Source: Arthrobacter sp. efr-133-R2A-120 (GTDB lineage: Bacteria; Actinomycetota; Actinomycetes; Actinomycetales; Micrococcaceae). From it: 64,000 bases of DNA. The stretch is from contig NZ_JARVRF010000014.1 in the NCBI RefSeq assembly GCF_030209835.1, positions 1 through 64,000 on the forward strand. Reading direction: 5' to 3'. Below, piece by piece: positions 27,947-35,801 of this stretch. The notes below the pieces were generated by a model. The model searched no databases and was not told the origin of the DNA. It was given only the letters and a program-made list of their open reading frames with translations. The translations under genes and the position numbers were made by a program. Position 1 is the stretch's first letter. Every line of letters starts with the position of its first letter.

Positions 27947-28140
27947 GATGCACTCGGGTGGATTGCCTAGCTCTGCCACTGCCCGAGGTTCCGTTCGCAA
28001 AACATCGTCTGGCAGAGGCGGGGGACCCACTTTTGGTCATCTTCACCGATGGCCTTGGGGTTAAGTCGCATGACTTCCGAGAGGGAGAAGTGTGGCCGGA
28101 TGACTCCCATCCGAATCCGACAGCTTACCTCGCGGGCATA
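27947..28140 (+). ncRNA. c-di-AMP riboswitch (ydaO-yuaA type) 2
   Basis: The same ordered blocks as the first copy: AGCTCTGCC, GGCAGAGGCGGGGGACCCAC, CCTTGGGGTTAAGTC and CCGAATCCGACAGCTTACC followed by TCGCGGGC. It ends about 18 bases before the NlpC/P60 start. It differs from copy 1 mainly in the variable loops. Confidence 0.92.
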
Positions 28141-28157
28141 GGGAGAGGCCTCTTAAC

Positions 28158-28919
28158 GTGTCTTCACGCTCTACTGTTGCGCGCCACCGTGCCGCGGTCA
28201 CCAAGACCAACTCGCTTGCCGTTATCGCTAAGACTGTCGGCAGCAACGCCGGTGGCGTAGGCCGCCAGGCGGCAGTTATCGCTGCTGCTTCCGGCCTGGT
28301 GCTTACTAGCGGTATCGCAGCCAACGCTGCAGAAACCAACGTCCCCCGCGAGTCCACTTCGACCTCCGCCCTGGAAGTCCAGTCCATCGCCCAAGCCAGC
28401 ATTTCGGCCGACTCCTCCGTCGCCATCAAGTACGAGCGCCCGGTGGTTTCCACCGAAGCTGCTCCGGTTGTCGCAGCTCCGGTTGCCACCCAGGAAGCCG
28501 CTCCGGCTTCGCAGGCTGCGGGTGCCGCTACCGGCGTCTCAACGCTTTCTGTCACGGCTGCTGTTTCACCCGCCACCAAGGTTGCCAGTGGCAAGGGAGC
28601 AGCAATTGCTGCCGCAGCTTACGCACAGCTTGGCGTTGCCCAGGATTGCACCGCCCTGGCTTCGAACTCCCTGGCCGCTGTTGGCATCAACTTCCACGGC
28701 TGGCCGGCAGACTACCTCTCCCTTGGCCGCACGGTCAGCGCTGCTGAAGCGCAGCCGGGAGACCTGGTCTACTACCAGAACGGTGGCATGGGCATGGCCC
28801 ACATCGCCGTTTACGTCGGCAACGGCATGGCAGTCCACGGTGGCTGGAACGGCGGCACCACCGCCCTGTACAGCGTCAACGTCGGCTCCGGCCCGGTCTT
28901 CATCCGCGTTGGTGGCTAA
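28158..28919 (+). CDS. Secreted NlpC/P60-family endopeptidase
   Basis: A 253-residue exported protein. A basic N-terminus and hydrophobic segment (about 35-58, AAVIAAASGLVLTSGIAANAA) end in a likely AxA cleavage site. A Pro/Ala/Val-rich linker follows (about 90-135), then a C-terminal NlpC/P60-like domain with catalytic Cys at about 164 (QDCTALASNSLAAVG) and His at about 215 (MAHIAVYVG). The domain is compact and lacks LysM or SH3 targeting modules. It begins with GTG at 28158 and sits under its own c-di-AMP riboswitch. A strong terminator follows. Confidence 0.88.
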   Translation: MSSRSTVARHRAAVTKTNSLAVIAKTVGSNAGGVGRQAAVIAAASGLVLTSGIAANAAETNVPRESTSTSALEVQSIAQASISADSSVAIKYERPVVSTEAAPVVAAPVATQEAAPASQAAGAATGVSTLSVTAAVSPATKVASGKGAAIAAAAYAQLGVAQDCTALASNSLAAVGINFHGWPADYLSLGRTVSAAEAQPGDLVYYQNGGMGMAHIAVYVGNGMAVHGGWNGGTTALYSVNVGSGPVFIRVGG

Positions 28920-28945
28920 ATAGCTCCGGCTACAGAGCTTCACTG

Positions 28946-28985
28946 GAACATCCCCGCTGGTCCGCCCGCGGGGATGTTCTGTTTT
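28946..28985 (+). terminator. Strong intrinsic terminator after the NlpC/P60 gene
   Basis: A perfect 12-bp stem, GAACATCCCCGC (28946-28957) with GCGGGGATGTTC (28968-28979), followed by TGTTTT. Confidence 0.93.
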
Positions 28986-28990
28986 AACGT

Positions 28991-29140
28991 GTTACAGGGC
29001 AAAACGTGTGTAAATCCCGGGCGCGCTATGTCCGTCCCGCCCAGCCTAGGCGGTGCCATAGGCCCTCCTCGGCGGAGCCCGGTGCTGTAGAGCTCTGGTG
29101 GGAAGCAAGCACCTCCCATACACACGTTTTGTCCTATAAC
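28991..29140. mobile_element. MITE-like element with 22-bp terminal inverted repeats
   Basis: A 150-bp non-coding block. Its left end (28991-29012) and right end (29119-29140) are inverted copies matching at 20 of 22 positions around the shared core CAAAACGTGTGTA. It carries no reading frame, and no clear target-site duplication is seen. It follows a terminator in a 650-bp gene-free patch. The call as a miniature transposable element is inference from structure. Confidence 0.55.
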
Positions 29141-29180
29141 CCGACTACTTCGCGACGCGCAAATTACCTGGGGATGCGCT

Positions 29181-29222
29181 AGATCCCTGTCGACACCTGA
29201 ATACATGTGTCGACAGGGATCT
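29181..29222. repeat. Perfect 16-bp inverted repeat with 10-base loop
   Basis: AGATCCCTGTCGACAC and its exact reverse complement flank a 10-base AT-rich loop. G-U pairs extend the RNA stem by about five more pairs. There is no T-run, so this is not a usual terminator. Confidence 0.8.
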
Positions 29223-29277
29223 GGCGTGTCGCCCAGCTTTTGCTGTAGCGCTCGCTCGGGATTGTTTTCGCTCGGAT

Positions 29278-29402
29278 GTCGGATTCTGCTCAATCATTCG
29301 AATGGACAAATGCCGGCCCACGGAATCACAGGACCGGCAACTTCGGCGATGAGAGTGATCCAGCAGAATCCGACGGCATCCGTGGATCCAGCAGAATCCG
29401 AC
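29278..29402. repeat. Three copies of an 18-bp repeat, one inverted
   Basis: GATCCAGCAGAATCCGAC occurs at 29357-29374 and 29385-29402. An inverted copy with two mismatches lies at 29278-29295. This gives a 125-bp block with inverted ends. The rest of the gap to 29637 holds no convincing gene; the promoter of the HNH gene must lie in its last 100 bases. Confidence 0.7.
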
Positions 29403-29637
29403 AGCGTCCATTAGATCCCGTCGATCTGGATCTGGTCATGGACCTCGGGCGGTTTGGAAGGTTCCGGCTACGTGTCCGGCACATGAACTTTGACCGACAC
29501 TGCGCCGGAACCCCCGCAAGGATTCGTTGATCTGGCCTCCGGGTGTTTACTCTTAGGTTGTCGATCCACAGCCCGTACATGCAGAGGGCAGCCGGCCCTC
29601 GCGCCCCTGACGGGTGCGGCCGTGAAGAGGTACGTGC

Positions 29638-30138
29638 ATGCGCACACTCGTTCTGAATGCTGGATATGAACCGCTGGCGGTAGTAACCTTCCGCCGGGCG
29701 CTGGTCCTTGTGCTCACCGGAAAAGCGAGCGTAGTGGCCGAAGGCGACGAGCCTGTCGTCGGGCCACAGGAGATTCTCGGACGTCCGTCCGTGATTCTAC
29801 TCAATCGCTACATCCGGCCGAGATACAACACCATCACAGCGGTTACACGCCGCGGCGTTTTGCGCCGCGACGGCCACCGTTGCGCCTATTGCGGGAAAGC
29901 AGCCCACACCATTGACCACGTCCACCCCAAATCCAGGGGCGGCGCGGATTCCTGGGAAAACCTGGTGGCAGCGTGCTTGCGCTGCAACAACGCCAAGAGT
30001 GACCACACGCCGGCGGAGATGGGCTGGAAACTGAGGTTCACTCCCGCGGCGCCCACCGGGACTATCTGGCAGATCAAGGAGCTTGAGAAACCTGCGCCCG
30101 CATGGGATCCCTTCCTCCTGCCTGAATCGGCGGCCTGA
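29638..30138 (+). CDS. HNH endonuclease family protein
   Basis: A 166-residue protein with an HNH nuclease domain (about residues 75-130). A zinc-binding CAYCG pair and a second LRCNNAKSDH pair enclose the catalytic IDHVHPKSRGG. The N-terminal 70 residues (MRTLVLNAGYEPLAVVTFRRAL) are the conserved extension found in a widespread housekeeping-type actinobacterial/bacterial group, not a restriction or phage enzyme. The physiological role is not established. ATG at 29638 follows AAGAGG. Confidence 0.9.
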   Translation: MRTLVLNAGYEPLAVVTFRRALVLVLTGKASVVAEGDEPVVGPQEILGRPSVILLNRYIRPRYNTITAVTRRGVLRRDGHRCAYCGKAAHTIDHVHPKSRGGADSWENLVAACLRCNNAKSDHTPAEMGWKLRFTPAAPTGTIWQIKELEKPAPAWDPFLLPESAA

Positions 30139-30175
30139 ACCGGAATTGAGCCTGCTCCCCGGGTAATCTGGGCGG

Positions 30176-30793
30176 GTGGACTTTGATGCGGTGATATTGG
30201 CGGGTGGCAAGTCCTCCCGTCTCGGCGGTGTGCCCAAAGCCCAGCTGAGGTACGACGGCGCCACGCTCCTTCACCGCGCCGTGGCGGCAGCGCGCGGCGC
30301 CGGGACTGTCGTCGTCGTCGGGCCTGATCCCGGGGCTTTGCCGCACGGCACATTGATAGCGCGGGAGGACCCGCCCTTCGCCGGACCGGCAGCCGCGATC
30401 GCCGCCGGACTCGCCGTGCTAGAGGGACAAGACGGCGACAGTCCGTCCCCGAAGTGCGCGCCCTGGGTACTCGTCCTGGCCTGCGACATGCCCCTGGCCG
30501 CGGCCGCGGTTCCGGTCCTGCTCCAGGAACTTGCCGCCCACCCGGAAGCGGACGGGGCCATGTCCGTATCGGCAGATGGCCGGAAACAACCGTTGCTCGG
30601 GATCTATCAGGTATCCGCTTTGCGGCGGGAAGTGCAGGCTGCGGCAGAACAAGGTGGCCTGGTCAACGCCGCGGTGTTCCGGCTGCTTGCTAGGCTTGAT
30701 CTGCTGGCCGTGCCTGTCCCCGCAGGATCCACCGATGACGTGGATACCTGGGACGATGCCGCGGCGCTTGGAGTGGACGGCGACCTGCCGTGA
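30176..30793 (+). CDS. mobA: Molybdenum cofactor guanylyltransferase-like protein
   Basis: A 205-residue nucleotidyltransferase that adds GMP to molybdopterin to make the guanine-dinucleotide cofactor used by formate-dehydrogenase-type enzymes. The signature is AVILAGGKSSRLGGVPKAQL near the N-terminus; the metal-binding Asp is in LACDMPLA. Its product would be used by the oxidoreductase three genes downstream. The GTG start at 30176 lies 7 bases after TAATCT, which resembles a -10, so the transcript may be leaderless. Confidence 0.85.
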   Translation: MDFDAVILAGGKSSRLGGVPKAQLRYDGATLLHRAVAAARGAGTVVVVGPDPGALPHGTLIAREDPPFAGPAAAIAAGLAVLEGQDGDSPSPKCAPWVLVLACDMPLAAAAVPVLLQELAAHPEADGAMSVSADGRKQPLLGIYQVSALRREVQAAAEQGGLVNAAVFRLLARLDLLAVPVPAGSTDDVDTWDDAAALGVDGDLP

Positions 30794-30824
30794 CAACAGC
30801 TGTACCGGACTGTGGAGGCGGATC

Positions 30825-31112
30825 GTGAAGAGCCAGGAAGAAACGCTCGAGGAATGGTGCAGGAGCCTGCTGCAAGCATATGAGTTGGAAGACGTCGAGA
30901 TCGACATCAACGATGTCCTGTCCCTGGCAGGCGTTGCAGCCCATTCAGTGGTTCGGCCGGCGGCTCCTTTGACTACCTTCATTGCCGGCTTCGCGGCCGG
31001 ACTTGCCGCGGGTTCGGGACAAGCCACTAAATCCGCGTCGATGGATGCCGCCATGGGCCTGGCACGCACGCTCGCGAAAGATTATACGAACCCCGGAACC
31101 GACGCCGGATGA
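30825..31112 (+). CDS. DUF6457-type small protein of the molybdenum cofactor cluster
   Basis: A 95-residue protein. It opens with a helical EETLEEWCRSLLQAYELEDVEIDIND segment (shown here as EETLEEWCRSLL and AYELEDVEIDIN) and continues with APLTTFIAGFAAGLAAG. I know similar proteins only as conserved neighbours of mobA/moeA in actinobacteria, with no assigned function. The GTG at 30825 follows GGAGGCGGATC. Its TGA overlaps the ATG of moeA (ATGA), so it is translated in step with moeA. Confidence 0.8.
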   Translation: MKSQEETLEEWCRSLLQAYELEDVEIDINDVLSLAGVAAHSVVRPAAPLTTFIAGFAAGLAAGSGQATKSASMDAAMGLARTLAKDYTNPGTDAG

Positions 31113-32434
31113 CGGAAGCCCCCGAGCATGTCCCGCACGCCGACCACTTGTGGGCCGAGGCGCGGCAACTTGCCTTCGATAGTGCCACGCCCATTCCCGC
31201 CGCACCCGTTGCGCTGAAGGACGCCATCGGCAGGACCCTGGCCTTGGATGTCCATGCCTTGCAGGACCTGCCGCATTATGCGTCGTCGGCGATGGATGGC
31301 TGGGCGGTCAACGGCAGCGGCCCGTGGATCCTGGCGGAGCCGGGCCATAGGCTGGCCCCGCACCAAGCGAGCCCGATCGCCACCGGCGGCCTGATTCCGC
31401 CGGGGGCCAAAGCCGTGCTGCGGAGCGAGAGCGGGGTCCTGACCACCGACGAAGACGGCTTGCCGCTACTCGCCCTCGGCGGGAACGCGAAGCCCGGCGA
31501 ACCGCGCAACGGGCAACATATCCGCAACGCGGGAGAAGAAGCCGCGGCGGGCGAGCTGCTGATCAAATCCGGCGTTGTCTTGAATCCGGCCCATCTCGCC
31601 CTCGCCGCCTTGGCCGGCCGCGACGAACTGGACGTCCTGGGCAAACCCCTCGTGAAGATGCTCCTGACCGGCTCCGAAGTGGTGACCGCGGGTGTCCCGG
31701 CCCCCGGCAGGGTGAGGGATACCTTCGGTCCCCAGCTTGGCACCGTCGTCGAACTCCTTGGCGGGATCCGCGGCGGGCAAACCAAGGTGGGCGACTCCTA
31801 TGAGGAATGGCTCTCGGCCCTTGAGGAAGGCGAGCCGTCGCCGGACGCGCCACCCGCCGACGTCGTCATCACCACCGGGGGAACCGGCCGTTCGGGGACG
31901 GACCACTTCCGGCGGGCCATTGCGGAACTCGGCGGCCGATTGCTGATTGATGGAATCGCGATGCGTCCGGGACATCCTGCCGTCCTGGCCGAGTTGCCGG
32001 ACGGCCGCTTCGTGTTGGGTCTTCCCGGCAATCCGCTCGCGGCCATGATGGTTCTCTTCACGATCGGCGCACCCCTCCTCGCGGGGCTGGGTCACGGGAC
32101 GCTGCCCGAGGTGGGAGAGGTGCCTTGCGGCGCAATGCTCGACGCGGACCCCGGGCGAACGCGTTTGCTTCCCTTCAGGTTCGTGTACGGCTTGGCGTCG
32201 CCTGCCCAGCATGCGGGGCCAGGGATGATGCGCGGCCTCGCCGGCGCGGACGGCGTCATGGTGGTGCCACCGCACGGCGTGCAACTGGGCGAAGCAGTGC
32301 CCGCTTTTCCGTTGCCGTGGGGGCCGCCGTTTCCCCTGCCGAAGCCCACACAGGACAAGGCCAAGAAGACTCCCGCCCGGCCAGCCCGCAAAGTTCCGTC
32401 CGGGCCGGTGGACTGGAGCGCCCTGACAGGCTGA
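31109..32434 (+). CDS. moeA: Molybdopterin molybdenumtransferase
   Basis: A 441-residue MoeA protein that inserts molybdate into adenylylated molybdopterin. Seen are SAMDGWAV near residue 55, TGGLIPPGAKAV and the MPT-binding core DVVITTGGTGRSGTDHF. RPGHPAVLAELPDGRFVLGLPGNP is the domain-3 hallmark (pieces RPGHPAV and FVLGLPGNPLAAM). The C-terminus carries a basic, Pro-rich tail of about 40 residues, not typical of MoeA. ATGA overlap with the small gene before it indicates coupling. Confidence 0.9.
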   Translation: MTEAPEHVPHADHLWAEARQLAFDSATPIPAAPVALKDAIGRTLALDVHALQDLPHYASSAMDGWAVNGSGPWILAEPGHRLAPHQASPIATGGLIPPGAKAVLRSESGVLTTDEDGLPLLALGGNAKPGEPRNGQHIRNAGEEAAAGELLIKSGVVLNPAHLALAALAGRDELDVLGKPLVKMLLTGSEVVTAGVPAPGRVRDTFGPQLGTVVELLGGIRGGQTKVGDSYEEWLSALEEGEPSPDAPPADVVITTGGTGRSGTDHFRRAIAELGGRLLIDGIAMRPGHPAVLAELPDGRFVLGLPGNPLAAMMVLFTIGAPLLAGLGHGTLPEVGEVPCGAMLDADPGRTRLLPFRFVYGLASPAQHAGPGMMRGLAGADGVMVVPPHGVQLGEAVPAFPLPWGPPFPLPKPTQDKAKKTPARPARKVPSGPVDWSALTG

Positions 32435-32496
32435 GAACTTCCCGTGCAGGATGGACGCGGGTGGATTAGCGAGTCAGGCCTTGCAATGATGGGGAC

Positions 32497-34833
32497 ATGA
32501 ACAGGCATGCTCCCGAACAGGACATCAATGAAGATGACCTCCAGATCCACCCACCCAAGCGCTCCGCCGCGGGCGTCAAGGCAGTCACCGTGGCATTGGA
32601 ACGGGGCTGGGCCCAAGCGGGCGTCAGCCGGACTGTCAAGTCAATGCTCCGCGTCAACCAGCGGGACGGGTTCGACTGTCCCGGCTGCGCCTGGCCGGAG
32701 TCCATTACCGGCAAACGCAGTCCCGCCGAGTTCTGTGAAAACGGGGCCAAGGCAATCGCCGAGGAGAGCACCACGCGCGTAGTCGACGCGGAGTTCTGGG
32801 CCCGGCACTCCCTGGCCGAGCTCGAGGACAAGACCGAATACTGGCTGGGCAGCCAAGGGCGCATCGCCGAGCCCGTCGTCATCCGCCCTGGCGACACGCA
32901 CTATTCGCCCATCAGCTGGACGGATGCTTTCAGCCTGATCGGCGAGCACGTGAATGCCACCACGCCGGAGCGCTGCGTGTTCTACACTTCCGGGCGCACG
33001 GCCAACGAGACAGCCTTCATGTACCAGTTGTTCGCCCGGAGCCTGGGCACCAACAACCTGCCCGACTGCTCGAACATGTGCCACGAGTCTTCGGGAAGCG
33101 CACTCAACCCGACCATCGGCATCGGCAAGGGCACTGTCTCACTCGAAGACATCCATGAAGCGCAGTTGGTGCTCGTTGTGGGGCAGAACCCGGGCACGAA
33201 CCACCCGCGCATGCTCTCAGCCCTGCGTGATTGCAAGAACAACGGCGGCAAGGTTGTAGCCGTCAATCCTTTGCCGGAAGCCGGACTCCTGAACTTCAAG
33301 GATCCCCAGTCGCTCAACGGCGTGGTGGGCGGTGGCACGGACATTGCCGATGAATTCCTGCAGATCAAGGTAGGTGGCGACCTCGCTCTGTTCCAGGCGC
33401 TGGGCCACCTCCTGCTGGAGGAGGAGAAGCGGCAGCCGGGAACAGTGGTGGACCGAGCCTTCATCGAGGCGCAGACCGACGGATTCGAGGCCTACGCCGA
33501 AACCCGGGCTACGCTGGACTGGGCAGAGACGGAACGCGCCACGGGCCTGAGCCGCATCGAAATCACCAAGGTGGCCGGCATGCTGGCCGCGTCGAAGGGC
33601 ACCATCATTTGCTGGGCGCTGGGACTGACCCAGCAACCCCACTCCGTAGACACCTTGCGGGAAATCATCAACCTGCTGCTCTTGCAGGGAAACTTCGGCA
33701 AGCGTGGCGCCGGCGCCTGCCCCGTCCGCGGCCACTCCAACGTGCAGGGCGACCGCACCATGGGCATCTGGGAGAAGCCGTCCGAAGGCTTCCTGGCAGC
33801 CCTGGACAAAGAGTTTGGATTCACCATGCCGCGGGAACACGGATACGACTCCGTGGAAACCCAACACGCCTTGGAGAAGGGCGACGTGGATGTGTTCGTT
33901 TCCATGGGCGGAAACTTCGCCGCGGCAGGCTCTGACACTGTCGCGCTGGAAGAAGGGCTCAAGAAGGCCGGGCTGACGGTCCACATCTCCACCAAGCCCA
34001 ACCGCGCCCACGTGGTGCACGGAAAGACCTCCCTGATCCTGCCCACCCTGGGCCGCACGGACACGGACGACAAACACCCGGGCGGACGGCAAATCCTCTC
34101 CGTGGAAGACTCCATGTCCGTCATCCACTCCACCCAGGGCCGCTTGACCCCGATCTCGGAGCACCTGCTCAGCGAACCCGTCATCGTCGCACGCATGGCG
34201 CAGGCGGTGCTCGGCGATAGCCGCCCCGTGGATTGGCGTGCCATGGCCGAGGACTACGACGTCATCCGGGACCACATCTCCAGGGTGATCCCCGGCTTCG
34301 ACGACTTCAACGCAAGGGTGCGGACCAAGAACGGCTTCGTGCTGCCCAACCCGCCACGCGACACCCGCACGTTCGCCACGGATATCGGCAAAGCACGATT
34401 CACCGTGAGCCCGCTGGAGTACCTTGAAGCCCCGGCCGGCCACCTGATCCTGCAGACAGTCCGCAGCCACGACCAGTACAACACCACGTTCTACGGCCTC
34501 GACGACCGCTACCGGGGCATTTCCGAAGGCCGCCGGGTCATCCTGGTCCACGAGGACGATCTCAGCGAGCTCGGCTTCGGGGATAGGGACATGGTGGACG
34601 TCATCTCCACTTTCGGCGGAACGGAACGCCGGGCGAACAAGTTCCGACTGGTTGCCTACCCCACGGCCAAGGGTTGCGCGGCCGCGTACTTCCCGGAGGC
34701 CAACGCCCTCGTCCACCGGGAGCTCGTTGCCCGGGAATCCAACACGCCGGGCTACAAGGCCATGACGGTGCGGTTCGTCAAGCACGGGGAAGCCGCCGAG
34801 CACGCGGAAGCTGCCGGGACGGTGGGTATCTGA
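32497..34833 (+). CDS. Formate-dehydrogenase-like molybdopterin oxidoreductase (YdeP/FdhA family)
   Basis: A 778-residue cytoplasmic oxidoreductase binding bis-molybdopterin guanine dinucleotide. An N-terminal CPGC pair (Cys61, Cys64) may bind iron-sulfur. SNMCHESSG carries the likely Mo-ligand Cys in the place of the selenocysteine of classical formate dehydrogenases. The C-terminal dinucleotide-binding domain covers about 660-760. The substrate of YdeP-type enzymes is not settled; formate is possible. fdhD follows after one base and mobA/moeA precede, so cofactor supply and sulfuration are encoded together. Confidence 0.88.
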   Translation: MNRHAPEQDINEDDLQIHPPKRSAAGVKAVTVALERGWAQAGVSRTVKSMLRVNQRDGFDCPGCAWPESITGKRSPAEFCENGAKAIAEESTTRVVDAEFWARHSLAELEDKTEYWLGSQGRIAEPVVIRPGDTHYSPISWTDAFSLIGEHVNATTPERCVFYTSGRTANETAFMYQLFARSLGTNNLPDCSNMCHESSGSALNPTIGIGKGTVSLEDIHEAQLVLVVGQNPGTNHPRMLSALRDCKNNGGKVVAVNPLPEAGLLNFKDPQSLNGVVGGGTDIADEFLQIKVGGDLALFQALGHLLLEEEKRQPGTVVDRAFIEAQTDGFEAYAETRATLDWAETERATGLSRIEITKVAGMLAASKGTIICWALGLTQQPHSVDTLREIINLLLLQGNFGKRGAGACPVRGHSNVQGDRTMGIWEKPSEGFLAALDKEFGFTMPREHGYDSVETQHALEKGDVDVFVSMGGNFAAAGSDTVALEEGLKKAGLTVHISTKPNRAHVVHGKTSLILPTLGRTDTDDKHPGGRQILSVEDSMSVIHSTQGRLTPISEHLLSEPVIVARMAQAVLGDSRPVDWRAMAEDYDVIRDHISRVIPGFDDFNARVRTKNGFVLPNPPRDTRTFATDIGKARFTVSPLEYLEAPAGHLILQTVRSHDQYNTTFYGLDDRYRGISEGRRVILVHEDDLSELGFGDRDMVDVISTFGGTERRANKFRLVAYPTAKGCAAAYFPEANALVHRELVARESNTPGYKAMTVRFVKHGEAAEHAEAAGTVGI

Positions 34834-34834
34834 G

Positions 34835-35710
34835 ATGGGACGGGTGACCCAGCGCCGCAAGGTGCACAAATTCGTCCTGGATGGCTCCGAACAGGCGCTG
34901 GAGCACCCGGTCCGCTACCGCGAAGACTTCCTTGCCGTCGAGGAACCGCTCGAGGTGCGCCTGGGGCACATGTCCTTCTCCGTAACCATGCGGACCCCTG
35001 GCGACGACTTTGACCTCGTGGCGGGCTTCCTGGTCTCCGAAGGTGTCATTTGGGACCCCGCCCAGCTCATTTCCTTGCGCTTCTGCGCCGGCGAGGACGA
35101 GAACGGCGTTCAGACCTTCAACGTGGTGGAGGCCCAGTTGCGTCCCGACGTCGTCCTTCCGGAGACGGGCCGCAACGTCTACACCTCCAGCTCGTGCGGG
35201 ATCTGCGGCACCGACTCTATCGAGGCAGTGCGCAAATCCTCACACTTCAGCCCTTCGGGCGACCCCCTGAGCGTTCCGGTGGAGGTTCTTGCCTCGCTGC
35301 CTGACCGTCTCCGCGAAGCACAGGCGGTTTTCGACAAGACCGGGGGAGTGCACGCCGCCGGACTCTTCAGAATCCACGACGACGGCGAGGCTGAGCTACT
35401 GTGCCTGCGAGAAGACGTGGGTAGGCACAACGCAGTGGACAAGGTAGTGGGCTGGGCACTGCGCGAAGGATTATTGCCCTTGCGCGGTACTGTCTTGCAG
35501 GTTTCCGGGAGGGCGTCCTTCGAACTGGTCCAGAAGGCGGCGCTCGCAGGAATCCCGGTTCTGGCAGCCGTCAGCGCACCCTCCAGCCTCGCCGTGGAGC
35601 TCGCCCAGGAGACTGGTTTGACCCTGGTGGGATTCAGCCGGGGGACCAGCCTGAACGTCTACGCGGGCAGTGACAGGGTGGCGGTGGGGGCTAAGGACCT
35701 GCAGGGATAG
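34835..35710 (+). CDS. fdhD: Formate dehydrogenase accessory sulfurtransferase FdhD
   Basis: A 291-residue protein that passes sulfur from a cysteine desulfurase to the molybdenum site of formate-dehydrogenase-type enzymes. The functional loop CGICG (Cys121, Cys124) is intact, and EDVGRHNAVDKVVGWAL and LQVSGRASFELVQKAA follow in the order expected. It starts one base after the oxidoreductase stop, strongly suggesting that it serves that enzyme. Confidence 0.95.
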   Translation: MGRVTQRRKVHKFVLDGSEQALEHPVRYREDFLAVEEPLEVRLGHMSFSVTMRTPGDDFDLVAGFLVSEGVIWDPAQLISLRFCAGEDENGVQTFNVVEAQLRPDVVLPETGRNVYTSSSCGICGTDSIEAVRKSSHFSPSGDPLSVPVEVLASLPDRLREAQAVFDKTGGVHAAGLFRIHDDGEAELLCLREDVGRHNAVDKVVGWALREGLLPLRGTVLQVSGRASFELVQKAALAGIPVLAAVSAPSSLAVELAQETGLTLVGFSRGTSLNVYAGSDRVAVGAKDLQG

Positions 35711-35753
35711 CCGCCAATCACTTGGCTATTGTCCCGGAACAACGTAGATTTTA

Positions 35754-35766
35754 TCCATCGAATGGA
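35754..35766 (+). promoter_or_regulatory. Candidate operator before the alpha-mannosidase gene
   Basis: TCCAT-CGA-ATGGA is a perfect 5-bp-arm inverted repeat within an AT-rich stretch 36 bp upstream of the start. Its position suits a repressor of a sugar-hydrolase gene, but no regulator is encoded nearby. Confidence 0.35.
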
Positions 35767-35801
35767 ATCTCGACCTAGCCCACCGCCAAAGGGGACTTCA
35801 A

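Noticed and set aside
27958-28260. Protein-coding frame over the second riboswitch
   Set aside because: The bases are explained by the riboswitch and by the NlpC/P60 gene in another frame.
29276-29530. Small coding sequence in the repeat patch
   Set aside because: The frame is built from the 18-bp repeats, lacks a ribosome-binding site and shows no family features.
33217-34869. Minus-strand frame opposite the formate-dehydrogenase-like gene
   Set aside because: Shadow of the molybdopterin oxidoreductase; composition and lack of motifs argue against coding.
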